From contig NZ_LR027382.1 in the NCBI RefSeq assembly GCF_900604385.1, forward strand, positions 3,206,863 through 3,270,862: a stretch of 64,000 nucleotides of DNA, given 5' to 3'. Source of the stretch: Alistipes megaguti (GTDB taxonomy: Bacteria; Bacteroidota; Bacteroidia; Bacteroidales; Rikenellaceae). The position numbers and the translations under genes are program-made. The notes below the pieces were generated by a model, which saw only the letters and a list, made by a program, of their open reading frames with translations, searched no databases and had not been told where the DNA came from. Shown here piece by piece: positions 44,709 to 54,557 of this stretch (the first letter of the stretch is position 1; each line of letters begins with the position of its first letter).

Positions 44709-45884
44709 TCACCGTCTACGACCGGTCGAACGGACAAACGCCGCGAAACGCTTCAGACCCTCGTCGAGTCGCGTCCGCGGGCAGGCGATGTTCCAGCGCA
44801 TGAAACCCTCCCCTTCGGCTCCGTACATCGTTCCGGCATTCAGCCACAGCCCGGCCTCGTCGACCAACCGCCGTTCGAGCTCCTCCGATGCAAGTCCCAG
44901 CACCCGGCAATCCATCCAGACCAGATAGGTCCCTTCGAGCTCCGCAATCGGGAAGTCGGGCAGCTGCTCCCGGCAGAAAGCCCGCATGTGCCGGTAATTC
45001 GCATGGAGATAGCCGACCAGTTCGTCGAGCCACTCCCCACCCTCGTTGTAGGCCGCACGCGTGGCAATGACCCCGAACGGATTGACGTCGCAAACCTCGT
45101 TGTCGTTGATGGCCCGGTCGATTCGTGCCCGCAGCCGGTCATCCGCACAGACGATGTTCGCAATCTGCAGCCCGGCGATATTGAACCCCTTGCTCGGAGA
45201 GACACACGTCACGCTGTGGCGCAGGAACTCCTCCGACATCGAGGCAAAAGGCGTATAGCGATGCCCCTCATAGACCAGTTCGCAATGGATCTCATCGGCG
45301 ACGACCAGCACTCCGTGACGGATGCAGATCTCGCCCAGGCGCTGCAGTTCGTCGCGCCGCCAGACCCGCCCGACCGGATTGTGCGGATTGCACAACAGCA
45401 TCACCTTCACCTGCGGATCGGCCGCCCTGCGCTCCAGATCCCCGAAATCCATCTCATAGGTATCGCCAACGGGCCGCAGCGGCGACGTGACCGTCTCGCA
45501 GCCGTTGTTGCGGATCGACGAGAAGAAGCAGTTGTAGACCGGCGTCTGCACCAGCACCTTGTCGCCCGGATGCGTCGCGGCCTTGATGATCGCCGAGAGG
45601 GCCGGCACCACCCCCGACGTGTAGATCATCCACCGGCGGTCGAACGTCCAGCCGTGACGCCGGGCGAACCACCCCGTAACGGCCTCGTAATAACTCTCCG
45701 GAACCCGCGTATAGCCGAAAATCCCGTGTTCGACCCGTCGCCGCAGCGCCTCGACAATCGCCGGAGCCGTCCGGAAATCCATATCGGCCACCCACATGGG
45801 CAGCACGTCGTCTCTGTCGGCACTGTCCCATTTATAGGAGTCGGTACCGCGCCGCAAGACCGGCGTATCGAAATCGTATTTCAT
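44709..45884 (-). CDS. MalY/PatB-type PLP-dependent aminotransferase/cystathionine beta-lyase
   Basis: The 391-residue product is a fold-type I PLP enzyme. MWVADMDFRTAPAI is the family N-terminal hallmark. LCNPHNPVGRVW and VVADEIHCEL are PLP-contact segments, SPSKGFNIAGLQ contains the Schiff-base lysine, and MRWNIACPRTRLDEGL supplies the carboxylate-binding Arg. It likely cleaves C-S bonds (cystathionine/cysteine) or transaminates. The start overlaps the end of the DUF3737 gene by four bases. Confidence 0.9.
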   Translation of the reverse strand: MKYDFDTPVLRRGTDSYKWDSADRDDVLPMWVADMDFRTAPAIVEALRRRVEHGIFGYTRVPESYYEAVTGWFARRHGWTFDRRWMIYTSGVVPALSAIIKAATHPGDKVLVQTPVYNCFFSSIRNNGCETVTSPLRPVGDTYEMDFGDLERRAADPQVKVMLLCNPHNPVGRVWRRDELQRLGEICIRHGVLVVADEIHCELVYEGHRYTPFASMSEEFLRHSVTCVSPSKGFNIAGLQIANIVCADDRLRARIDRAINDNEVCDVNPFGVIATRAAYNEGGEWLDELVGYLHANYRHMRAFCREQLPDFPIAELEGTYLVWMDCRVLGLASEELERRLVDEAGLWLNAGTMYGAEGEGFMRWNIACPRTRLDEGLKRFAAFVRSTGRRR

Positions 45885-46765
45885 CGAAGGAGGGTTTTAT
45901 CGGTGATCTCATACGTACCGCCGTCGCGCAGGCGGATCTCACAGTCGGCCGGAGGCAGGATGTTCCGGTCGATCGTCACCGAACCGATCGCGTCGGCCAC
46001 GATCCGCCCCGACGTCGGGTTCTTGATGTTGGTGATCGCGCCGCGGATATCGGCCTGCAGGGTGGTGTACTCGAAGGCCCGGTCGCAATCCTCGCCGAAC
46101 GTGCAGTTCTCCAGCACCAGATTCTCCGCATAGCAGAGCGGCTGCTCGCCCGTGATGTGGCAGTTCACCAGCCGCAGGTTCCGCGAGTGCCAGCCCAGGT
46201 ACTCGCCGTTGAGCTCCGAGTCGTAGATCGTCACGTTCTCCACCTCCCAGAAGGCATCCTTGGTGGTGATCCGCGCGTGGTGGATCTCGGCGTCCTTCAC
46301 ATACTGGAAGACATACCGGCTGTCGCTCTCCAGCCCGTCGACGTAGATATCCCGGCTGAACATGAAGGGATAGGTCCCCTCGTGCAGCTTCAGGTTGCGG
46401 GCGCGGATGCCCCGGCAGCGCCAGAAGACCTCGTCGGCATCGTTCATCGTGACGTTCTCAAGGTCGATCTCCTGCATTTCGCGGAACATCTTCGGGGCGT
46501 CGATCACCGTATCGGTCATCTTCAGATGGTCGGAATACCACAGCGCCGAACGCCCTCCGACGTCGAAATAGCAACGGTCGATCCGGAAGCCGTGCACGTG
46601 CCAGAAGGGGTAGTTGCCCTCGAAACGGCAATCGACCGCCTCGATGTTGCGGCACTCCTTGATGGCCGACTCCCCGGCCCGGACAATCACCTGCTCCAAG
46701 CGCAGGTCATGGGAACCGAACAGGGGTCGCTCGCCCCCGAACTCCCGATTTTTAATCACTTCCAT
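45881..46765 (-). CDS. DUF3737 family protein
   Basis: The 294-residue product matches DUF3737, a pentapeptide/beta-helix-like fold of unknown function. FGGERPLFGSHDLRL, GNYPFWHVHGFRI, GRSALWYSDHLKM and GEYLGWHSRNLRLVNCHITGEQPL are typical. There is no signal peptide, so it is cytoplasmic. The ATG at 46763-46765 (MEVIKNREF) is the family-like start; an upstream in-frame ATG at 46810 lies in the promoter region. Co-transcribed with the beta-lyase gene. Confidence 0.88.
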   Translation of the reverse strand: MEVIKNREFGGERPLFGSHDLRLEQVIVRAGESAIKECRNIEAVDCRFEGNYPFWHVHGFRIDRCYFDVGGRSALWYSDHLKMTDTVIDAPKMFREMQEIDLENVTMNDADEVFWRCRGIRARNLKLHEGTYPFMFSRDIYVDGLESDSRYVFQYVKDAEIHHARITTKDAFWEVENVTIYDSELNGEYLGWHSRNLRLVNCHITGEQPLCYAENLVLENCTFGEDCDRAFEYTTLQADIRGAITNIKNPTSGRIVADAIGSVTIDRNILPPADCEIRLRDGGTYEITDKTLLR

Positions 46766-46836
46766 ATCTCTTGATTTGAATTTGTCGGTTTTTCGTCCTT
46801 GCTCCCGCAAAGTTACGGGAGATTGCGCCGAATCGC

Positions 46837-46854
46837 TGTAGACGAATTACGGAT
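46837..46854 (-). promoter_or_regulatory. Candidate operator upstream of DUF3737/beta-lyase unit
   Basis: TGTAGACGAATTACGGAT (plus-strand reading), with CGATTAC 28 bases further on. The same 18-mer with one difference occurs at 48482-48499. Candidate binding site of the AraC pair. Confidence 0.45.
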
Positions 46855-46880
46855 AATATAACCACGATTACTGAAGCCGC

Positions 46881-48311
46881 TTATCGCCGCTTGAGCCACC
46901 GTTTGCCCGCCAGCCGGACCAGGAAGATAACCCCCCGGAAACACAACTCGACACACATGGCGATCCACACGCCCTTCAGCCCCAGCGTCGGGGCCAGCCA
47001 CGCCGCCAGCGAAAGCCGCACGGCCCAGATGCTGAAGAAGTTCATCAGACACGGCACCATCGTGTCGGCCGCCCCGACAAAGACGCCGTAGGCGACGATC
47101 GAGGCCGCAAACATCGGTTCGGCAAAGGCCTCGATGCGCAGGGCCATGACGCCCAGCTGGCGGATCTCCTCCACGGGCGTCATCAGACCGATGATCTGCG
47201 GGGCGAACAGATACATCAGCACACCCATCACCCCCATGATCCCCATGCCCGTCAGAACGGTGATCCGGGCAAAGCTGCGCGTGAGTTTCAGCCGTCCGGC
47301 CCCGATGCTCTGCCCGACGAGCGTGGTAGCCGCCTCGGCAATGCCGTAACCGGGCATGTAGCAGAGGCTCTCGGCCGTCACGGCAAACGAGTTGGCCGCA
47401 ATGGAGAAGACCCCCAGCGGCGCCACGATGACCGTGGTCATGATCTGCGCGCCACAGATGACCGCATGCTCCATGCACATCGGGAAACCGATGCGGAAGG
47501 CCCGCTTCAACGTTTCGGGCCGCGGGCGGAAACTGCCCCGCTCGCCGCTCAGCCGCAGCGTCTCGGAGCGGGTCCACAGATAGCGGAGCAGCGCAGCCGC
47601 AGCCACCACCTCGGCGGCCGCCGTTCCCAATGCGGCGCCGCATACGCCCAGTCCGGCTCCCGGCACGGTCAGCGTCAGCCCCGCCAGGTCCCATTCGCGC
47701 GTGGGGAAGATCAGGAAGAAGTTGAAGACGACGTCCAGCGCACACATCGCCACCCCCATGATGCTCGGGATGTGCATGTTGCCGCTGCAACGCAGCATGC
47801 CGCCCGCCAGAAAGTTCATCTGCAGGGCCGGCAGGAAGAGCGAAAAGATGCAGAAATAGAGCGATGCATCCCGCCGGATCGAGGGGTCGCCACCCAGCCA
47901 CGCGGGCAGCGGCCCGCTGATGGCCGCACCGACGGCCGCCAGCAACAGACTGAAGAGCAGCGTGGCGGTCATCGACTGCCGCACCACGGCACGGGCCCCC
48001 GCCAGATCGCCGGCCCCGATCCGATGGGCCACCTGCACGGAAAATCCCGACGTGACGGCCGCACACAACCCCCAGAACAACCATGTCGTGGTCGAGACCA
48101 GTCCGATCGAGGCCGAGGCCTCGGCCCCGAGATGCCCCACCATCGAGGCGTCGATATACTGCATGAAGATGGACGACAGCTGCGCAATGATGGCCGGGAT
48201 GCTGAGCCGCACGGTCAGCTGCAGGCGCTCCCTCAAGGTCATGGCCCGCCCCGTGCGAATCAGAATCAGCAGTTCATTGGTCCGTTTGGCCAGTCTCATC
48301 GTTCGTTCCAT
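46881..48311 (-). CDS. MATE family efflux transporter
   Basis: The 476-residue product has twelve hydrophobic segments and MATE-family features: LSIPAIIAQLSSIFMQYIDASMVGHLG near the start and YGIAEAATTLVGQSIGAG in the second half. It exports organic cations or drugs in exchange for Na+ or H+ at the inner membrane. The ATG at 48309-48311 was chosen; MRLAKRTNELL four residues later is possible, while the frame to 48464 adds a non-homologous arginine-rich stretch. Confidence 0.92.
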   Translation of the reverse strand: MERTMRLAKRTNELLILIRTGRAMTLRERLQLTVRLSIPAIIAQLSSIFMQYIDASMVGHLGAEASASIGLVSTTTWLFWGLCAAVTSGFSVQVAHRIGAGDLAGARAVVRQSMTATLLFSLLLAAVGAAISGPLPAWLGGDPSIRRDASLYFCIFSLFLPALQMNFLAGGMLRCSGNMHIPSIMGVAMCALDVVFNFFLIFPTREWDLAGLTLTVPGAGLGVCGAALGTAAAEVVAAAALLRYLWTRSETLRLSGERGSFRPRPETLKRAFRIGFPMCMEHAVICGAQIMTTVIVAPLGVFSIAANSFAVTAESLCYMPGYGIAEAATTLVGQSIGAGRLKLTRSFARITVLTGMGIMGVMGVLMYLFAPQIIGLMTPVEEIRQLGVMALRIEAFAEPMFAASIVAYGVFVGAADTMVPCLMNFFSIWAVRLSLAAWLAPTLGLKGVWIAMCVELCFRGVIFLVRLAGKRWLKRR

Positions 48312-48678
48312 TTTCGATCCCTTATCATTGCGGCACCCCGGCAGGAACCGGCAGATCCCTGCCATCCTCCGGGCACTCCTCGGTAAACGGTTCGCCGGAC
48401 GTTTTTTGCATCGCCGATCCGGTTCCTCGTGCAGGAGTCCGTTTGCGCGGGGCAAAGATCGCAATTTTTCGCCGGATCCGGTGTAGACGGATTACGGATT
48501 TATCGCCCCTTTATGACCCCGATTACAGAACCGGCCGCCGGCCGGCCTCGCCGGAGAGTCGGCCCCCGGAAAAGGCAAATCCGTAACTCGGGTTATAAAC
48601 CGCCGGCATGTTCCGTAAGAAAGGTTATCGGAATCCGGCCATTCCTGCGTATCTTTGCAGCAGTAAACAACAAGCAGG
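48312..48678. promoter_or_regulatory. Divergent control region between MATE and AraC genes
   Basis: No gene in 367 bases. Contains the 18-bp motif TGTAGACGGATTACGGAT (48482-48499), CGATTAC 38 bases after its start, and a plus-strand TATCTTTG box (48650-48657) 21 bases before the first AraC ATG. Confidence 0.55.
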
Positions 48679-49599
48679 ATGGAAACAACGATGGATTCCC
48701 GAACCGTCAATCTGGATACGGTCGATCAGTACAACCGCCTCTACGGGCTCGAAACCCTCAACCCGCTGGTCAGCGTCGTCGACCTGAACAAAGCCACCCG
48801 ACGCGTCGAATACACCCGCTGGAACTACGGCATCTACGCCCTGTTCCTCAAACTGGAGAAGGCCTGCGACATCTGGTACGGCCGCCAGCCCTACGACTAT
48901 CAGGAGGGTACCGTCGTCTGCTTTGCGCCGGGACAGTCGACCGAAATCATCACCACATCCCCCAAAACGCAGATCAACGCCTACGGCATCCTCTTCCATC
49001 CGGACCTGCTGGCCGGCACCGCACTCGGAAAGAACATCAAACGCTACTCGTTCTTCGACTACGAGGCCAACGAGGCGCTGCACCTCTCCGAAGAGGAGCG
49101 CAACGTCATTCTCGACTGCCTGAAGATCATCGGCACGGAGCTGCGCCACGACGTCGACCGCTACAGCCGCAGGCTGCTCGTCAACTACATCGAACTGCTG
49201 CTGAACTACTGCACGCGCTTCTACGAGCGGCAGTTCACCATGCGCACGAAGGCCAACAGCGACATTCAGATCCGCTTCGAGCGGCTGCTGGACGACTACT
49301 TCGAGGGCCGCACGGCCGAACGCGAAGGGCTTCCGTCGGTACGATTCTTCGCCGACAAGCTCTGCCTGTCGGCCAACTACTTCGGCGACATGCTCAAAAA
49401 GGAGACCGGACACACCCCCCAGGAGTACATCCAGGAGAAGATCATCGAGGTGGCCAAGGAGCGCATCGACAACACGCAGCAGACCGTGAGCCAGATCGCC
49501 TACTCGATCGGTTTCCAGTATCCGCAACACCTCTGCCGGCTCTTCAAGAAGCGCGTCGGATGCACGCCCAACGAGTACCGCACGCGAAAGACCGACTGA
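48679..49599 (+). CDS. AraC family transcriptional regulator (first of tandem pair)
   Basis: The 306-residue protein has an N-terminal cupin-like sensing region (GTVVCFAPGQSTEI) and a C-terminal double HTH (about 205-300: VRFFADKLCLSANYFGDMLKKETG and VSQIAYSIGFQYPQHLCRLFKKRVG). It shares NYCTRFYERQF and a SFFDYEANEALHLS stretch with the next gene, so the two are paralogues. Divergent from the MATE/DUF3737 genes it may regulate. Ligand unknown. Confidence 0.92.
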   Translation: METTMDSRTVNLDTVDQYNRLYGLETLNPLVSVVDLNKATRRVEYTRWNYGIYALFLKLEKACDIWYGRQPYDYQEGTVVCFAPGQSTEIITTSPKTQINAYGILFHPDLLAGTALGKNIKRYSFFDYEANEALHLSEEERNVILDCLKIIGTELRHDVDRYSRRLLVNYIELLLNYCTRFYERQFTMRTKANSDIQIRFERLLDDYFEGRTAEREGLPSVRFFADKLCLSANYFGDMLKKETGHTPQEYIQEKIIEVAKERIDNTQQTVSQIAYSIGFQYPQHLCRLFKKRVGCTPNEYRTRKTD

Positions 49600-49604
49600 G
49601 CGCC

Positions 49605-50504
49605 ATGAAGCCCTCGACGCTGGATATCAAAACCGTATGCGAATGCAACCGCAGTTTCAACTGCCAAACGCTGCATCCGCAGATCAGCGTGATCAACCTG
49701 CAGCACCCCGACCTGCAAGAGGATGCCGTGAAATTCGAATTCTACGCCATCCTCTTCATCGAAAAGTGCAACGACGGCTGCTGCGGCTGCGGCCGCCGGT
49801 CGGACGACTACACCTGCGCCACGATGGTCTTCCTCCAACCGGGCGAGATCTTCCGCATGAGCGAAGCCGGGGCGCTGCCCGACAAGGGGTGGCTGCTGGC
49901 CTTCGCTCCCGACCTGCTCCACCGCACCACCCTGAAGAATCACATCCGCAACTACACCTTCTTCTCCTACCGCAAGCAGGAGGCCCTGCACCTCTCGCAG
50001 CGGGAGGCCGCCACCGTCACCGATTGCATGGAACACGTCGTCGAGGAGCTGCGGCACGCCGTCGACACCCACAGCGCCACCATCCTCTCGCGGCTCATCG
50101 AACTGATGCTCGACTACTGCACGCGCTTCTACGAACGACAGTTCATCACGCGCGAAGCGAAGAACAAGGCCCTGATCGACCAACTTGAGGCGCTGATCGA
50201 CCGATACCTCCTTTCCGGCGTTCGGTGCGGCTCCGAGGGGATCTCCCCGCAATACTGTGCCTCGGAACTGGGGCTTTCGGTCCCCTACCTCCAGGATCTG
50301 CTGAAATTCGAGACCGGCAAGAGCCTCGACGAATATTTCCAGTTGAAGCGGCTCGATGCGGCCAAAAGCCTGCTGCTCAGGGCCGAAAACTCCCCGGCCG
50401 CCGTCGCGCATCATCTGGGATACGCCAACGTACAGTATTTCAGCCTGTTGTTCAAGAAGATGACCGGTTTTTCGCCCAACGAATACCGCTTCTCGAGAAA
50501 TTAG
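49605..50504 (+). CDS. AraC family transcriptional regulator (second of tandem pair)
   Basis: The 299-residue protein begins MKPSTLDIKTVCECNRS five bases after the preceding stop. An insert CNDGCCGCGRRSDDYTC in the sensor region is unusually cysteine rich and could bind metal or sense redox. The C-terminal HTH pair reads QYCASELGLSVPYLQDLLKFETG and AVAHHLGYANVQYFSLLFKKMTG. A longer open frame reaches back to 48429 across the first regulator and was rejected. Confidence 0.9.
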   Translation: MKPSTLDIKTVCECNRSFNCQTLHPQISVINLQHPDLQEDAVKFEFYAILFIEKCNDGCCGCGRRSDDYTCATMVFLQPGEIFRMSEAGALPDKGWLLAFAPDLLHRTTLKNHIRNYTFFSYRKQEALHLSQREAATVTDCMEHVVEELRHAVDTHSATILSRLIELMLDYCTRFYERQFITREAKNKALIDQLEALIDRYLLSGVRCGSEGISPQYCASELGLSVPYLQDLLKFETGKSLDEYFQLKRLDAAKSLLLRAENSPAAVAHHLGYANVQYFSLLFKKMTGFSPNEYRFSRN

Positions 50505-50614
50505 GAATTGCGGCAAGGCCGGCACGTCGGGCGGCCGGAAGAAGGGGATCGGAGCCGGCCGGGGTCTCGGGATACACCGAATTGTTCCGAAAAGCCGATT
50601 TCGGACGCTTTTGC

Positions 50615-50646
50615 TTGCAAACATTCCACTCTCTGATGTATTTTTG
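50615..50646 (+). promoter_or_regulatory. Predicted pncB promoter
   Basis: TTG (50615-50617) and TATTTTTG (50639-50646), 21 bases apart, 32 bases before the ATG. Confidence 0.7.
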
Positions 50647-50678
50647 CATACACAACAAGACCAAACCCGACAACCAAC

Positions 50679-51884
50679 ATGGAGCGAATCATTTCTCACT
50701 TTACGGACGACGACCTCTACAAGTTCACGATGTGCTGTGCCGTCATCGACAACTTCCCCAGGGCACGCGTCCGCTACTCGTTCACCGACCGCGACGGCAC
50801 GCGCTATCCCGCAGGCTTCGCCGAAGCGCTGCTCGAACAGATCGCCCTGCTCGAAACGCTGGTCATCACCGACGAGGAGATCGCCTTCATGAAGCGGAGC
50901 TGCCCCTATATCCCCCACTGGTTCTACAACTACCTGAAGGGCTATCGGTTCAACCGCCGCTGGGTCACCGCCAGCCAGGACGAGGAGGGACACCTCTCGG
51001 TGGATTTCGAGGGGAGCTGGGCCGACACGATTCTGCTCGAGGTCAAGGTGCTGGCCATCATCTCGGAGCTCTACTACCGGATGACGGGGCAGACCGGGCG
51101 TCTCGACTACGGGGACTTCTACTGCCGCAGCCGCCTCAAGGCCCGGCGGCTGCTCGAGGCGGGATGCATCTTCAGCGACTTCGGCACGCGCCGCCGGGCC
51201 TCGTTCGAGGCCGAGGATACGGCCGTGCGGGCGCTGAAGGACGAGGCGGCCGCGGACAGCCATACGGGACGCTTCGTGGGGACGAGCAACGTCTACCTGG
51301 CCATGAAATACGGTCTGACCCCCATCGGAACAATGGCCCACGAATTTGTCTCGGCCATCGGCGGCATGTACGGCCCCCAGATGGCCAACCACATCGCCAT
51401 GAACTCCTGGCGGCAGACCTTCCGCGGTGCGCTGGGCACCTATCTCTATGATACGTTCGGGTGGGAGATCTTCAGCCTCAACTTCTCGGAGGATTTCGCC
51501 AACCTCTTCAAGGGGCTGCGCATCGACAGCGGCGACAACCGCGAGCAGCTGCAGAAAATCGTCGACAAATACCGCTCGCTGGGCATCGACCCGCGCACCA
51601 AACAGGTCATCTTCAGCAATGCGCTCGATACGGACCGCGCCATCGAGATCCAGCGTTACGCCCGGGAGTGGTGCCAGCCGTCGTTCGGCATCGGCACGCA
51701 CTTCACGAACGATTTCGAAGGCATCCGGCCGTTGAACATCGTCATCAAGCTCACGGCAGCCAAGATCACCGAGGCGTGGCCCTTCTACAACGACACCTGC
51801 AAGCTGAGCGAGGACGACGGCAAGCACACGGGAAAACCCGAGGTCATAGCCCGTTTCCAGGCGGCGCTGAACTGGAAGGCCTGA
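50679..51884 (+). CDS. pncB: Nicotinate phosphoribosyltransferase
   Basis: The 401-residue product matches bacterial PncB: FTDDDLYKFTMCCAV near the N-terminus, FSDFGTRRRASFEAE around the phosphorylated-histidine/substrate site, GTSNVYLAMKYGLTPIGTMAHEF, and GLRIDSGDN for PRPP binding. It makes nicotinate mononucleotide from nicotinate and PRPP, the first step of the Preiss-Handler NAD salvage route. A cytoplasmic, single-gene unit. Confidence 0.95.
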   Translation: MERIISHFTDDDLYKFTMCCAVIDNFPRARVRYSFTDRDGTRYPAGFAEALLEQIALLETLVITDEEIAFMKRSCPYIPHWFYNYLKGYRFNRRWVTASQDEEGHLSVDFEGSWADTILLEVKVLAIISELYYRMTGQTGRLDYGDFYCRSRLKARRLLEAGCIFSDFGTRRRASFEAEDTAVRALKDEAAADSHTGRFVGTSNVYLAMKYGLTPIGTMAHEFVSAIGGMYGPQMANHIAMNSWRQTFRGALGTYLYDTFGWEIFSLNFSEDFANLFKGLRIDSGDNREQLQKIVDKYRSLGIDPRTKQVIFSNALDTDRAIEIQRYAREWCQPSFGIGTHFTNDFEGIRPLNIVIKLTAAKITEAWPFYNDTCKLSEDDGKHTGKPEVIARFQAALNWKA

Positions 51885-51938
51885 GCGCGGCACATCCTGC
51901 AGGCACCTGAGCGGCGCACCCCGCAGGCAGAAACGACA

Positions 51939-51981
51939 GGGGCGGAATCGTCACCCGCAACGGAGTGGACGATTCCGCCCC
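51939..51981. terminator. Hairpin between convergent pncB and the FAD fusion gene
   Basis: Fourteen-bp arms GGGGCGGAATCGTC / GACGATTCCGCCCC with a 15-base loop; no T tract. Confidence 0.55.
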
Positions 51982-52013
51982 GGCCTTCCGGTCCGGGACT
52001 CGGACGCCCGGAC

Positions 52014-54557
52014 TCAGATGAAGAGGTTCAGATTGGCCTCCTCGGTGCGATCGAGGTAAGAGGCGACGCCGCCCAACGTGACCTCGTCCAGCAGTTCTTC
52101 ACGCCGTACGCCCATGACGTCCATCGACATCGTGCAGGCGATCATCTCCACGCCGCTGTCCAGCGCCTGACGCATCAGCTCCTCGAGGCTGGAGATCTTC
52201 TTGCGGCGCATGATGCCGCGCATCATCCGGCTACCAAGCCCCCACATATTGAGTTTCGAAAGGTGCAGCCGTCCGCTGTGCGACGGGAGCATCCAGCCGA
52301 ACATGCGCCCCATCAGATCCTTCCGCACGGCCGGCTTGCGACGCTTCTTGATGACGTTGAGCCCCCAGAAGGTGAAGAACATCGTCACCCGCTTTCCCGT
52401 CGCCGCCGCTCCGTTGGCGATGACGAACGAGGCCAGCGCCCGGTCCAGATCATCGCTGAAGACGACGATCGTCTTGTTGTCGGCCGACGCTGCCTGCCGG
52501 GAGACCGATTCGGGCCGTGCACCGCAGCACGACGCTGCAGCCGGCACCGGCTTGCGGATCTGCGCCCGCACCTTGCCGCCGCAGGTGTCGAGTGAGAGCA
52601 GTTCGGCTCCGGTCATGCGGCACCACGAGGCCACGTCGCGTCCGAAGGCCTGGTCCGTGGCCGTAATGCGCAGCTGTCCGCCCGGCTTCAGGGCCTCGAA
52701 ACTCTTCTTCAACTGCAGGACCGGCCCCGGGCACATCAGCCCGCAGGCATCGACCTCCACCACGGCACTCTCCCCCTCCGGCGACACGGCCGCCGAATCG
52801 CCACAGCCCGTCGAGGCATCCGCACGGCCCGGCTGCGCCACACTCCGGCAATCGTGCACCGGGGCGCAGTCGCAACGGCACTCCTCCCCGTCGCGGGGTT
52901 CGGGAACCGGGACCGTCGCCGCACGCCACGTCGTGTAGCCGCCCGAAAGGTTGCGCACGTCGCGGAATCCGTGCTGGGTGAGGATGCGGCTGGCCAGGTA
53001 GCCCCGCAGTCCGACGGCACAGCTCACCACAACGGGGCGCTCGCGCGGCAACTCGTCGAGGTGTTCGCGCAGTTCGTCAAGCGGGATATTCACGAAGCCC
53101 GGGATCGAACCCATGGCAAACTCGTCGTGCGTGCGTACGTCGATGCGCAGCGTCTCGTCGCCCAGCGCGGCGACATCCCGCCACTGGATCACCCGCACAC
53201 GCCCCGTGAGGATGTTTTCGGCCACATAGCCGGCCATGTTCACCGGATCCTTGGCCGAGGAGTAAGGCGGTGCATAGGCATGTTCGAGCTCCGTGAGGTC
53301 ATAGATGGTACCCCCCGTGCGGATGATCTGCTCGAACATCTCGATGCGTTTGTCGGCGCCGTCGCAGCCGACGACCTGCGCCCCGAGCAGGCGCCCCGTC
53401 CCGGGGGCGAAGAGAATCTTGATCGACAGCGGCAGCGCATCGGGATAGTAGCCAGCATGCGAGGCGCCGTGGGTGAACGACTCGATGTACTCGATGCCGC
53501 AGGTCTTCAGCAGTTTGGCATTGGCGCCGGCCGCAGCCACCGTCAGGTCGAAGACCTTGGCCACCGACGTGCCGATCGAACCCCTGTAGATGTGCGTGTT
53601 GCCCAGCACGATGTTGTCGGCCACGATACGGCCCTGCTTGTTGGCCGGTCCGGCCAGCGGGATGAGCGCCGGACGTCCCGTCACCAGATGCCGCACCTCG
53701 ACGGCATCCCCCAGGGCGTAGATCACCGGATCGGAGGTCTGCATGTACTCGTTAACCGCAATGCCGCGCCGCTCGCCGATCTCCAGCCCGGCCTCCCGGG
53801 CCAGTTGGGTTTCGGGGCGCACGCCGATGCTCAGAATCACCAGATCCGCCGTGATCTGCCGCCCGCTCTGCAGATGGACCGTCACCCGTTCATCGCCCCG
53901 CTCCTCGAAGCGCACCACTCCATCCTTCAGATAGAGACCGACCCCGCAGTCCGTCAGGTGGCGGTGGACCAGTGCGGCCATCGAGAAGTCGAGCGGCGCC
54001 ATCACCTGATCGGCCATCTCCACCACGTCGACCCGAAGCCCCAGGTGGTGCAGGTTCTCGGCCATCTCCAGACCGATGAATCCGCCGCCCACAACCACGG
54101 CACGCCGCGGGCGCCGTGTGTCGACATACTGTTTGATGGCATCCGTGTCGGGAACGCTGCGCAGCGTGAAGATCCGCGGGCTGTCGATCCCCTCGATCGG
54201 CGGTCGCAACGGCTCGGCTCCGGGCGAGAGGACCAACCGGTCGTAGGTCTCCACGTAGGTTTCGCCCGTGGCCACACGACGCACCGTCACCTCCCTGCGC
54301 GCACGGTCGATCGCCGTCACCTCCTGTTCGGTGCGGATATCGATGCGGAAGCGGTCGGTGAAACCCTTGACCGTCTGCACGAAGAGTTTCGACCGCTGGG
54401 CAATCGTCCCGCCGATGTAATACGGCAGTCCGCAGTTGGCATACGAGACGTATTTCCCCCGCTCGAAGAGGATCACCTCGGCCTGCTCGTCCAGGCGGCG
54501 CAGGCGGGCCGCCACGGTGGCCCCTCCGGCCACCCCTCCGACAATAAGAATCTTCAT
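52014..54557 (-). CDS. CoA-disulfide-reductase-like FAD oxidoreductase fused to rhodanese, TusA and DsrE-like domains
   Basis: The 847-residue protein has a FAD/NAD(P)H pyridine-nucleotide disulfide oxidoreductase (GGVAGGATVAARL at 7-19; single redox Cys42 in YANCGLPYY; VVVGGGFIGLEMAENL) and its dimerisation domain (about 330-440). A rhodanese domain follows (about 460-545, VVSCAVGLRGY, Cys513), then a TusA domain (DACGLMCPGP, Cys609) and a DsrE/DsrF-like domain (about 695-845, ACTMSMDVMGV). Each part carries persulfide or thiol chemistry, so the fusion likely relays sulfane sulfur. Overlaps the MarR gene stop by four bases. Confidence 0.92.
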   Translation of the reverse strand: MKILIVGGVAGGATVAARLRRLDEQAEVILFERGKYVSYANCGLPYYIGGTIAQRSKLFVQTVKGFTDRFRIDIRTEQEVTAIDRARREVTVRRVATGETYVETYDRLVLSPGAEPLRPPIEGIDSPRIFTLRSVPDTDAIKQYVDTRRPRRAVVVGGGFIGLEMAENLHHLGLRVDVVEMADQVMAPLDFSMAALVHRHLTDCGVGLYLKDGVVRFEERGDERVTVHLQSGRQITADLVILSIGVRPETQLAREAGLEIGERRGIAVNEYMQTSDPVIYALGDAVEVRHLVTGRPALIPLAGPANKQGRIVADNIVLGNTHIYRGSIGTSVAKVFDLTVAAAGANAKLLKTCGIEYIESFTHGASHAGYYPDALPLSIKILFAPGTGRLLGAQVVGCDGADKRIEMFEQIIRTGGTIYDLTELEHAYAPPYSSAKDPVNMAGYVAENILTGRVRVIQWRDVAALGDETLRIDVRTHDEFAMGSIPGFVNIPLDELREHLDELPRERPVVVSCAVGLRGYLASRILTQHGFRDVRNLSGGYTTWRAATVPVPEPRDGEECRCDCAPVHDCRSVAQPGRADASTGCGDSAAVSPEGESAVVEVDACGLMCPGPVLQLKKSFEALKPGGQLRITATDQAFGRDVASWCRMTGAELLSLDTCGGKVRAQIRKPVPAAASCCGARPESVSRQAASADNKTIVVFSDDLDRALASFVIANGAAATGKRVTMFFTFWGLNVIKKRRKPAVRKDLMGRMFGWMLPSHSGRLHLSKLNMWGLGSRMMRGIMRRKKISSLEELMRQALDSGVEMIACTMSMDVMGVRREELLDEVTLGGVASYLDRTEEANLNLFI

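Noticed and set aside
44709..46765. Beta-lyase and DUF3737 genes as island cargo
   Set aside because: They lie outside the right repeat and beyond the terminator that fits the ancestral tRNA end.
48429..50504. A 691-codon plus-strand frame through both AraC genes
   Set aside because: The first two thirds are an out-of-frame reading of the first AraC gene; the real second regulator starts at 49605.
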